NCBI GenBank assembly: GCA_012295275.1
Contig: CM022679.1
Location: 13,251,415-13,315,414, forward strand
Source: Chrysomallon squamiferum
Lineage: Eukaryota; Mollusca; Gastropoda; Neomphalida; Peltospiridae
Reading direction: 5' to 3'
Length of the DNA: 64,000 nt
Shown: positions 1 to 10,962 of the stretch, piece by piece
How the letters are laid out: every line of letters begins with the position of its first letter
Numbering within the stretch: the first letter of the stretch is position 1
The notes under the pieces: model-generated
What the model saw: the letters and a program-made list of their open reading frames with translations, nothing else
Databases searched by the model: none
What the model was told of the DNA's origin: nothing
Made by a program: the position numbers and the translations under genes

Positions 1-846
1 ATGTTCCTGGTTATCCTCATCTGACACAAAGATTATCATTTTCATTACATAATTCCAATATAGTTAATAAGTTTTAAAAATAAAACTGACTTGGTAGTTC
101 ATCTGACCAGTAAGCTATGTTAATGGGTCACTGCTATTATGTATATGTCACACACACACACACACACACTATTGCCTTACATATATTTGTAGGCAACACC
201 TTTTTAATTTTTTACTGTTTTTGTTTTTTATTTTATATATTTGATTATTTTAATTATTTACAAATCAAACAAACAATAGTTTATATATTATTTGTCGCAT
301 AGAACATGATGTGATGGGAGCATGAACACATTCACTGGGACGGAAGTAGTCCATGAATATTCAGTTGTAACACGTCTGGTATTATTTAGAATGGCGGGAA
401 TATATATATTTTTTCCCCCATTGGTCTAAATCTTCGAATTTTCTTTGTCCATATTATGGATATGGCTATGATACAGAAGACACTAACGATCGTCCGTGAG
501 ATTTGTTATGTCTCTGCTAATATAGTAATCAAATGAATGATGGGTATCTGCGCATGAATCACACGAAAACGAGCGTAAACCGTAGATCTAATTAGATAAT
601 CGTTAACCCGTATCCTAATTTTCAAAGGTTGATAACGTTAGTAGAGTAACATGATAAACTAAGCTTATTTTAAATAATTCTGATTATCCCCAGATTTGAC
701 TTCCCAAACACTGCTATGAAGGGATTACATTTTTGAAAACGGACGTATTTTAATTTTGAAACAAACGTTGAGTTAGTTGTCTCCCCTGTTATAATTATTG
801 CCATAGTGACAGCATAAAGGCAGACGAAGTTTTTATTGCGCTAACT
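1..846. other. upstream region of the first gene
   Basis: AT-rich DNA with no open frame that I can assign to a family; a short (CA)n tract lies at about 150-168. From about 480 to 620 CpG dinucleotides are denser than elsewhere in the window, which is compatible with a promoter-proximal region for the gene starting at 847. A candidate X-box sits at 797-810 and is listed separately. The 61-residue frame at 117-302 is low-complexity translation of the CA repeat and T-rich DNA and is not treated as a gene. Confidence 0.4.
797..810 (+). promoter_or_regulatory. candidate RFX X-box
   Basis: The 14-mer ATTGCCATAGTGAC fits the nematode-type X-box consensus RYYNYYATRRNRAC at every position and is an imperfect palindrome, as RFX sites are. 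It lies 37 bp before the first ATG of the gene at 847. RFX factors classically drive genes for ciliary proteins. That the site is used is inference; a 14-bp degenerate motif can occur by chance. Confidence 0.35.
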
Positions 847-3800
847 ATGAATAAAGAAATTCAATCTCAGGAAGGGAATAATCTAATAAAACGCCCATCT
901 GTATCTTCTCCAGATATATCTACCAATAGAGAAGAAGTGTTAAAGCAGAAAACAAGACCAGGTCGTAATCATTCAAAACTATATGTGGACAGGTAACTGA
1001 TACTGATAGATCATTCAGTCACCATAGGCAATGGCGTCATTATAATGGATCATACATTTTTAATTGTATTCTGTTAAGACATTTTAAATGGTGATATATA
1101 ATTTGAAAACGGAGAAGATGAATAAATTATACATTTTTTATTTCTTATTATAATTTTAAAGAAACAGCGACCCCGTCTTTAAAAGTTTTCATTCGTTCGT
1201 TCGTCCTTGATTTATTTATTTATTTATTAAATACTCAGCAGATTACATAATTAATTAAGAACTTTACGATTTTGTGTCCTTTTCAATAAGCTTTTAATGT
1301 ATAATGTAAAGAGTAATTGACAATTAATTCAATAACTAAGTAACAGTATTTTGGGAGAGTTGTAAAGCCGGAGACATAATGGGAACAGCAACCACCAAAA
1401 CCACTTTGCCAGCATTCACAGACTTCGCAATATGTCTGCTGTCCATCAAAGCTGGAAAAATAAAAAAATGAACAATTTTTTTTTAAATTCCACTATGATC
1501 CATTTATTCAGAAAGTTATTAAGATTTTATTAAATTTATTTAACTTTATTTTCAGAGAATTGCTTCATTTGGCTGAAGGCATAAATGCTGAAGATGTGCT
1601 GAAGAATAGAAAGGTAATTTGTTTCCGATATTTAGTTAAATGAATAATAATTTCAGACATTAATTAGATAAGCAATATTTATGACTAATATCAGTTTTAG
1701 CTATTATAGAATAAAATATGTTTTTTTGTGTGTTTTTTTTTGCCATACAAAATTGGTCAACATTAAAATATACATATATTTATGTTATTATTATTATTTA
1801 TTATTATTAAATTGGTGTGTTTTCAGGATGAAGGTGATGCCAATTTCTTCAAGCACAATGGTGAGAGTTTTACATGGATATTATGATTATCATCATTAAA
1901 AAAAAAAATTCATATTTAGAAATCCAAATAACCTTTATAAGGCCGAATCTTTTAACAAATAATTTAGTTTGCAAATTATATTTACTATTTTATATGGATT
2001 ATAAATATGATATATATGGATAAATTGCTATATTTAATTTATATATTTTTGCATTCTGTTACAGAAAAAGAATATTTCGGATATCCTGTGAAAGCCAGAA
2101 GTGAAAATGTTTTATCACTCGATGGCTTTACTTCCGATTATAATTTATATTCACAAATATTTGTATGTATCAGTTTTTAAATTTACATTTGTTTATTATC
2201 AACTTAATTCTCACATAATTTATTTTTAAACTACTAGTTTAGTTAAATTTATTACTTACAGTCAATGTAACAGTAAACACATTAAATATTGTTTCATTTA
2301 CTTGATATTTTTGGTCATAATGGCCAATATTTTTTTCTTCAAATTGTGAAGTGTAGGTCTGATCTTTCAGTATAATTATATTAATTCATGTAATAAAAAC
2401 AGCCAATACTTTTGTTTCAGTTGTTAACCATTTCACATCAGTATTAAAGGTTGCAGACTAAATATTAATATTTTCTTCATTGTTGATTAAAAAATTACTG
2501 AAAAATTAAATTTTTGTTTATTAACAAATCTATTTAGAAAAGAAGAAAAACATGTTTTAATTACAATTAATATATTTTTCTTTATCAAATAAACAGACAG
2601 AGAAAGCAAAATGTGATTTTATTCGTCGAGCACAGGAACTAACTCTGAAAGAGGTAAAATTTTATTGTTGTTTATAATCAGTGTTTCTTCTTAAGTATTT
2701 AATATGATTATTCCACAGATATATGATAAAATAAGATTATCTTCCCTTGTTAAGTAATGTATATATTGGTAATGTGTGTCAAATATGTGGTTACATTTTA
2801 ATTATAAGATTTTTAAAACATTTTTTTTTTTTTAATGAAGATTCAAATGGATCGAAATAAGAAACTGATTAAGTTAGAACAGACTGAACAAAAACAAGTC
2901 GAAGATGGAAATTCCTTCCATATGTTTAAAGAAAAACATATTACAAAGGAACATCCTCCAATGTTTAACATTAAAATAATAATGGATGATAATTCTGAGG
3001 AAAAGCCCAAGAATGAAAATTTTGAAGCAAAAACATGGAATTCAGAAAAGTCAAAATATTGGCTCATGGATGAACCAGTTACTGCCTACCCACCTAGCAA
3101 ATGGACATTTCCAAAGGTGAATATAATTTAATACAAAATAAAAACAAATATGTAATATCACATTTTACTTGCTTCTATTCTGTTATCATAAATTTTTACA
3201 TTTTAATGAGTTTGATGTCCACCCCTAAGAAAAATAATATAAAAGGCAAAAAGTTTCATTATTATTTTGTTATAAGAAATGAAATAGAAAATGTTTTAAA
3301 CATCTTCGTTTATTAAACATTTTGCTAATTTAGAATTAAACACATTCATATCCAACTATGCATAAATAAAACATATAATTTATCTTCAAATTTTATATAT
3401 TTTTCTGAAATTACTTTTGGTTATCTGGTGTTTACAGAAGTATAATCATTTAAATTTTATAAACAATAAATTATGGAATATGAGAAAAGCCTTGAACATG
3501 AATTCATTTATGATGCACATAATAATGATGAGAAATGGTATAATCATATAGCCATTTCATTTGCCTTTTTATTCTTTTTATCTATTATTTCTTTTTTCAA
3601 AAGATTAAGTATCAAGTAAATCATTTTTAGATCACTGGTACTGAATAATATTTGTCAGAAATATCAATGTTTATGAAGAACCTTGAATGTGTGTGTGTGT
3701 GGAAAATCTTACATGAGAGGTTTAACTAATTATATGTTTAAACAATGGTTAAATATTTTATGCAAGATTTGTCGGGTTTTTTTTTTTTTGTTGTTGTTTT

Positions 3801-6800
3801 TAAGGAAAAAATTACTTTAAGTTGGTACAGAATCATCTACTGAAATTAAATGTAGGCCTACTGTACATTTTATTGTTATCCTTGAATGTTTAATGATTAT
3901 TTATATTCATACTCTAAATCATTAAATTTTAACATTATCTTGGTTCTGTTTAAACATTTTTATTTTGCTGTTGTATGTTTTTGAACTTATTTGATTATTT
4001 TCTTTTGAGTATATGTCTATGGCAGTTATTTTTAGTTGTCAATTTCACCACATGATACAAGTAAAAAGTTAATGTAATTTACTCTATTTTCAGGGTGAAA
4101 TTCTTCAGACCATTTTTGCAGATGGTGCTGGTGATATTTACAGAAAAACGATCCAAGATGAACTAAACATACAAAAAGGCTGGATTAAAGCAAAGCAGTT
4201 GGTAATTAAATATACACTGGTATCTAATGTTTTGGATTCACTTAGATACAATATAGTTTCTTATAGAAATATTCTGAGATAATTAAAATTTAGTTTTAAT
4301 ACTCTATTAGCAGTTTTAATAATTTGTTGGCTGTTTTAAATAATCTTAGACACATTAAAAATCACACAAACCTTATGTATTAATCATAAGTTAAAATTAA
4401 TATTTAATAATAAAACAGATACAAAGGGAAAAGGAAAATATCTTTTTTACACATGATTAATATATTACTTTTGAATTTTTGAAGGATTGTGACGTAATTA
4501 AAAGAAAGTTGTGTGAAAAACAAATAAAATTCAGTGAACCAATAAAGGAGGAGATGGCAGGACAGACAGACAAATTTAGGCTTGATGTAGGAGAGAAGGA
4601 TTATGTAAAAGAGGTAAAATTTATATTGTGTTTTAGTGATGTAGTTATTTGCCTGTGTTTATTAGTGATTAAAAGACAAGTATCAAAATGAAAATGAAAT
4701 AGTTAAATAAAAAAATCCATCTTTTCAAGAATGCAGAAATTGTGTCACCTCTCAATGCATTAAGAAAACTTTAATAATTTTAAGAGAGAAGTTATGCATA
4801 ACTTTGTTGTGTCAGAATTAAAATGTTTGAGATGACCATCTGACTTGAATGATATTTCAGTACTTAAACATCAACAATATACTGATGGTTACAAATATAA
4901 AATATAACATATAACGTACATACCTTTTATTTATAAGTATTTTTTAACTAATGGAAGTTAATTATTAAATTTAATAACACACCAAATCTAAGAATTATTA
5001 AATATTGACAGTTATGTTATAAACTTTGTATTATTTCAGACATATTTTTGAAGTCAACAAAATAAACTTTGAAAAGATAGCTAATAATTCTTCACATTTT
5101 GACAAGCAAAACTGAAAGAACTCTTATTAATAATATCTGTATTTTGTAGATGTCTAAGGATCTTAACCCTGATTACACCACATTCATTAAAAGCATCCAT
5201 GGGCTTGATCAGAAAGTGAAGGAAATAAAAAAACCAGGACCTATGACTAAAACAATGGTAAAAATCAAATAAGAATGTTTAATGTAAATTGCACATTAAT
5301 AATAAATTAAAATTATTATCAAAACTGTTGTTTAAAACCTTTACTGAAAATACGAAATATGTGAAAATATCTCCATTCATAGAAATATTATTTGACCGTT
5401 TACTAACACATCTTTTATGAAAAAGATTACTTGATTAATTTATAATTAGCTTGTTGATATCATTTCTTTTAATGCAGATGGATTATTATGATAAAATTGT
5501 AGCTATCAGACATGGTCTAAAGCAGAAGCTAAGTGAAATAAAAGAAAAAGAAAAACAACCAGAAGACGCAAGTGCAGATAAGGTAAGAGTTAAATAATAA
5601 GAAGGGCTTGTTTAAATTGTCTGCATTTTATTAATAAGGTAGATGGTGATTGTTATAATTAGAATTTATTAATCAGACGTGGATTAAGTATTATTTAATA
5701 TTAGGTAGTTAACAGACCTAGTTGGAGAGGTCAGTAAGTGCAGTCATTGGTTAACTGATTATTACATTTTTATTTTTTAACTTCCAATGTTGTATAGATG
5801 GAATAATTTGGTGTTATGGGGGTTTGGTCATTCTTCTTTATATAATAATAGATGTTTTCTTATTTATAAACAGAGATTATATTTAGTTTGAATCAAATTC
5901 ATAGCTTTGCATCCAAAGATAAGAATCTTTTTAACAGCTGTTAAAGACAAGTAAGAATGAAAATCCACCCACAAGTAATACTTTTAATAATTGTGTTATT
6001 TCAGTTCTTCATAAATGAAGAAGAAAAAAGAGCAATGGAGTTTCGTAATGCGTGTGACAGAGATTTTAAAGAAAGACGTGTTTGGCTTGATCAGCAAATT
6101 AGAGATGCCTCCACTAGAATGACTTTGTTTTTCAAGTCAGTACACACTTCTTAACAATTTGATAATTATTTTAAGTGTGTAGTTTGAGTAAAAATGACAC
6201 TGCATCCTGAAAATAAATATTTTTTTCAAATGTTAGCACCAATTACAATAAATATTTTAAATGACAGGCAGCTGACAGCAAATGCTATCTATCCATAATC
6301 CATTTGACATACAACTCTTATTATTATGGCATTAATGCATTGTCATGATACTTGACATGTTTTTTTTAATATTTAATGATAATAATTACAAATACTTTAT
6401 ACCTGGTAAATTTGGTGCAGTTACAGCAATTATTAACTGTTAATACAACGTATAATTGTAGATAATTAGCTTACTTATGCAAGTCTGTTTTCAACAAATT
6501 ATTGAAAAAATAAATATGATTAAGCTTAAACCTGAACAAGTTTTGTTTATGTCATTTTTTTAGTTATTTTTTTTGAAGTTTATCAAGGTGACAGTAGATA
6601 AAAATAAATGCATCTTTATGAATTTTATTGTCACTATCTTTTGAAATGACACATTTAGTCACAAAAGAATTTCTGGTTATTTAACCATTATTCATTAACC
6701 TAATACAGTGTACTGATTAACAGTTCTAAAATTTCTTTTTTCTCCTTCTGTTTTCAGATCTTGTGAAGAATCTTGTGCAGAAAGAAAGAGACTTTTGTTG

Positions 6801-8235
6801 GCAAGCAAAAGCAAGACTGATTCTGGACCAACTAAATCTGATGCAGTAAGCAATAACAACTCAGATATTAAATACACCATTGACCCAGCTGAAGCCAAAA
6901 AGATCAAAGACTCACCTGAGGTCAAACATAATGAAGGGAGAGAAATTCTAACAGAAAACAGAAAAAGTAAGAAAAAAAAGAATTTTCTTATATTGAGAAA
7001 AGAAATACGAGAATCACAGATTCTGTTATCAATCGGATTTCAGGATATTTTGATAGAAAACTGGCTAACCTACTGGCTGGAGGTATGTCTGATTATAATA
7101 AAACACATTTTTTTTTTTTATCACTATTACATTGTGAAAACTGGAACAGTTACAATGAAAAATTCTTAAGATATCTTCTTTTAAACCACCATTACTGCTG
7201 TTTTTATTATAATGTCATTCATTTTATTCTAGAACACTGATCATGTTTATGTAAAAAGATATATTAAATTAATTGGCTCCAGTTGAAAGAACAAACATTT
7301 AAAGTAGATGAATTGATAGTCCTAAATGTGACAACTCTAATTTTTTGTTACATCTGTTGTACCATTTGTTAAAGTCAGTCTACATCAACAGAGATCAATC
7401 TACTGCTAATATAACACTGGTTTTATATAAATGTTGTTTTTTTTTTTTTTTTTTTAAAATACATTTTAAAGATATAAAAAAAAATAATAATAATAAATAT
7501 TTATCAATCTTTATATTGTCCACAGAAAACAGCTGTGTCACCCCTGAGTCAGAATACAGCAAGGAAATTGTCGAAAACAAAATCAGCAAAGAAACTGTCA
7601 CAGAAAACAAAAAAAATTCATATTATGGAAAAAGAAACGGCATCATGACTGCATCAGATATACATCATATTTCATCTTACTTTGAAAGACAATTGGCTAA
7701 ACTTTTGACTGGAGGTATACCTGATCATAATAATAATTTAAAAAAAAATAAAAAAATACATTGTATAAGTTTGACCAGTTACAATGAACAATGTCTACTT
7801 TAAAACAACCATCATTGCAGTCTTTATAATAATATCACTTATTTTATTTAGTAACATTCATCAGGTATCAATTAGTGATAAAGTAACACAGAAACCACTG
7901 AATTTAATTTAATTTTTTATTTTTATTTTGGAAATTTAAAAAAAAAATTCTATAAAGTTGCTTAATGTTAAAAAAATAATAATAATAATTGTCAACAAAT
8001 AACAAACACAAAGGGATAAAACTGTAGCCTGTCTTACTCTAATAGGTCTTGATGTTAATATTTAGTGAACAAAACACAGTACATCTTCTGACTGATACAG
8101 TTATGAATAAGACTGATCTTAGAAACATCTCTAATACATCATTTTATGTATTAACAGTTATTAATCCATTTATTTATTTTTCTCTGCAATTATTTTATTG
8201 TAGATTATGAAGAAGGATATCTGAAGAAATGCTAA
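847..8235 (+). CDS. unrecognised charged coiled-coil-like protein, 14 coding exons
   Basis: Exons read from splice sites and phase: 847-992, 1556-1613, 1827-1860, 2065-2162, 2597-2653, 2841-3116, 4094-4201, 4485-4613, 5150-5257, 5478-5582, 6005-6135, 6758-7082, 7526-7714, 8204-8235. Every junction up to exon 12 keeps frame. The protein (about 600 residues) starts MNKEIQSQEGNN, is rich in Lys, Glu and Asp, has no signal peptide or membrane segment, and has stretches (for example exons 10-12) that look coiled-coil forming. I do not recognise the family. Exons 12 and 13 contain tandem copies of the same segment; in exon 12 an indel near an A8 run (about 6970) puts the copy out of frame, so either the predicted reading ends in a shifted-frame TGA at 7646-7648, or the run length is wrong and translation continues to TAA at 8233. 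The X-box upstream hints at a ciliary role (inference). Confidence 0.7.
1283..1451 (-). other. orphan Cys-rich exon-like segment inside intron 1
   Basis: On the minus strand a strong acceptor (T-rich tract, then CAG ending at 1452) opens a frame starting FDGQQTYCEVCECWQSG and continuing GFGGCC, with the cysteine spacing C-x2-C-x-C-x8-C-C-x12-C, up to a TGA at 1283-1285. The C-x2-C-x-C ... C-C pattern resembles the middle of beta-microseminoprotein (PSP94) or a VWC-like module. No other exon of such a gene is visible on either side and no clear donor follows, so this may be a stranded duplicated exon, part of a nested gene, or a decayed copy. The family call is tentative. Confidence 0.3.
6900..7900 (+). 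repeat. tandem duplication of an exon plus flanking intron
   Basis: The 3' part of exon 12 (to 7082) and the intron after it are repeated as exon 13 (7526-7714) and the following intron. In the coding parts, SGYFDRKLANLLAGG in one frame of exon 12 matches SSYFERQLAKLLTGG in exon 13, both ending in the same GGAG|GTAT donor. In the introns, matching stretches include the pair near 7182-7232 and 7803-7851 (an AAAC-ACCATTAC-like block, then a TTCATTTTATT/TTATTTTATT acceptor-like end with TAG). The unit is about 620 bp. Confidence 0.75.
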
Positions 8236-8607
8236 GAGCCTGAACAAAAGAAATCTCATAAAGATACTCCATGATTTGAATGGAAATCACAAAATTTATA
8301 AATGAAAATGTGCTATTAAACTGATTTTTAAGTATTAATAATAAAAATATTGCCTATATCAGTGAACTGATTTAAAATTATTAATTTTTTTTTTTTTTAA
8401 ATGCAATCTTTATAACATAATTAGATAAATTAATTTATAAGGATTGTAACAAAAAAAATCTAAAATCTATGATTTAAAAACAAAAAAATTATATATGATT
8501 AAATTTTGATTTTCACAGTCTTTTCTTAAGATATGTATCGTGTTTGTCATTAACACATATATTTATTCAATTTAAGAAAAAAAAATGTATATCTGATTTT
8601 GATTATT

Positions 8608-8613
8608 AATAAA
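8608..8613 (+). terminator. polyadenylation signal AATAAA
   Basis: AATAAA about 375 nt after the TAA of the first gene, in an AT-rich 3' UTR. Many chance AATAAA words exist in this DNA, so the assignment is only positional. Confidence 0.4.
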
Positions 8614-9270
8614 GATTTAATTTTTTATTTTTAATTAAATAATAGTTTGTTTTTATTTCCATGTTTTAGAAAGTGTAGAATCCTATTATTTATTTATTTC
8701 ATTTCTGTTAGTAAACAGATAACTTTAGACAAAATTTCAAATTGACATATTACTTTTTGAAAATATTGAAAATTCCAGACAACCATTATTAAATTACAAA
8801 TTATAAAACTGCAAAGCCAAAATGTATTAAACATATTCATTTACTTATTTATGACTTTGCACTTAAACCCTTTGTTTATACCAGATGCACATGCATTTGC
8901 AATTGATCCGATCCACATGCTTTTCACTTTTTCACATATTCAGCAATATGTCTTGGGTGAATCTTATTTTCTGCCTACACCTTAGTTACATTTGAACAAT
9001 GTGTTTCACACTGATTATGTTTCAGATTCCAATATTGTAAATTTTGTTCTGGTCATAGTAGGACAGCCATTTCCATATTTATAAAAATGAGGACATTTTA
9101 AAATTTGTGTGACGCTTAATTTCAAATTAAAATTAAACATGTTTAATGATGAGTTGAAATACAAAAATATCAAGGTTTCAGTAGCAGAAAACAGAATGAA
9201 AGTATTTTTCATTATTAAAAAAGACTGAAATACTAATAAAATAGTAGAGGAAAATTAAACTGGAAGTATA
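8614..9270. other. intergenic, nothing recognised
   Basis: AT-rich sequence between the 3' end of the first gene and the Tc1 relic. The short frames here are uninformative. No terminal inverted repeat of the Tc1 relic could be identified in this stretch. Confidence 0.4.
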
Positions 9271-9276
9271 CTAAAT

Positions 9277-9819
9277 ATGAGCTATATTTCACAATTAACT
9301 GGAGAAATAACAGAACAACATTTACTTCACAATCTGATGACTGCAGTTGGGACTTTAATGTCTGCTGAATGTGTGCAATCTCCAGTAATTTGCTTAACTG
9401 ATGTCAACATCAGACAAAATCACTGGTTCAATGGAGGGAGCATCATGGTGTGGGGCGGCATCCCTAGCCATCATAGGATTCTTCTGTGTGATGAAAGGCA
9501 GTCTGATGGCAATCTGTTATGCAAACGAGATTATCCAGCCATCATTTCTCCCATTTCTGCAGCAAATGTCTCCAGGACAGACTTTCTCAAGCAACAACAT
9601 AACACCAACATGGGTTGGCCAGCAAATTCACCTGAACAGGTGAGTTCCAAGAAGACTGCGCCCTCTCCATCAGCCTGGAAGATCCGAGTCATCTTCTTGA
9701 TCAACAGCATGAGACAAAAATGTATTGAGATGGGTGCAATTGTAAAATTTACTGTTACCTTGATGGAAAGTATTTTGAGAGAGAGGACTGCTGTGATCTT
9801 ACAGTGGGACTCAGAATAA
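9277..9819 (+). pseudogene. degraded Tc1/mariner-superfamily transposase
   Basis: The frame contains NGGSIMVWGGI, the signature block before the second acidic residue in Tc1 transposases, then a DGN...R.Y block, FLKQQHNTN where active enzymes have QQDNA, and a weak match to the WPA.SP block. The catalytic aspartate of QQD has become His, the N-terminal helix-turn-helix half is missing, and the C-terminal part degenerates (a residual SMRQKC block at about residue 147 recalls the usual SMRRRC). So this is a 5'-truncated, inactive copy sitting between two genes. Although the frame stays open for 180 residues, the lost catalytic residue argues against a working transposase. A domesticated role cannot be excluded but nothing supports it. 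Confidence 0.75.
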
Positions 9820-9867
9820 CTTAATAGTATTCAGAGGTAAGGTTTCAGGTAGGAAATGGTGGTGATT

Positions 9868-9870
<3 letters not shown>

Positions 9871-9909
<39 letters not shown>
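9871..9909. repeat. poly-T tract
   Basis: About 39 consecutive T residues, just 3' of the Tc1 relic; read on the minus strand it could be the poly-A tail of a retroposed copy, but no body of such a copy is visible. Confidence 0.8.
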
Positions 9910-10787
9910 CTGATTTGTATTGGAAAACAGAGGTCAGTGAAATAGATGGTCAACCGTATGCATTTAATATTACATGGAGATAGGGTTATCCACCAACCAA
10001 TACCTTGGTTAATGTCGCTTACGAAAGATGACAACTAGATTAGATACATGACAGAGTATTCTACTGGGTTTGGTGATTATATGATGTCAGACCAGTTGGT
10101 TATGACACTGCTATTCATCAACAGAAAAAATATTTTTAAGGTTTGTATTTATGGTTTGAAGTGCCAAAGGTAAACACTGAAACTGCATTCTTGTCAAAAT
10201 GGCCATCTGCTGGATAGCATAATAGAAACAGCTCAGTGGCACCCAGAGAATGTCATAACTGTTAAGTTCTTTTAATAAACGTTTAGTTTAAGCCCAGCAC
10301 TTGATCATCTAATATACCTGGCACAGTACACACTGCCATCATCGACATCTATTTGTTCCAAAATTTCTGATAATATTTTTTTACAAAGTTGCTAAGAAGA
10401 AGCCAAGTTTGATATCATTATATCAAATTACATGTATACCTTTTTGCATGTGTGTTTGACACTTAATGAACAATTCAAAAATGTTGAGGTATGTTGCAAA
10501 CATTCATTAAATCTTTCATATAAGTACATATTTACAAACTATCCAAATAATGATAACAATTTTTTTTTAAATATTTTAATATATATGACAAACAATTCTG
10601 ATTTCAATTAAATGTTTTATTAACTATTTAAATGAGAAAACAAAAAGAAATTTAACTTAATAAAGAAAAATGCAAAAAGTTTCTTAAATCATACAAATTA
10701 TCAAGAACCTTCACGGAATCCTGCTTTTCAACTGTCATTTTTAACATTTTTAACTTTCTTTTTTCTTTTCTTTTTAAATAAATAATT

Positions 10788-10822
<35 letters not shown>

Positions 10823-10962
10823 GTATTAATGTGATACAGAACAATTCAAACAAAATAACACAGAAATTAACATCAAGAAATGTTCATATATGTAACATTT
10901 TCTGGGGGTTTTCACTCCCACTTTCTTTGGTTTTCTTTTTTCACAGTCTACATTTTTGGTTT
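9910..10962. other. intergenic and 3' UTR of the RING gene
   Basis: AT-rich. The right part is expected to be the 3' UTR of the minus-strand RING gene; TTTATT (AATAAA on the minus strand) at 10616-10621 is about 340 nt past its stop and is a possible poly-A signal. A long T run lies at about 10791-10820. No coding signal seen. Confidence 0.4.

Noticed and set aside
9277-9819. Working or domesticated transposase
   Set aside because: The catalytic Asp of the QQD motif is changed and the DNA-binding half is missing.
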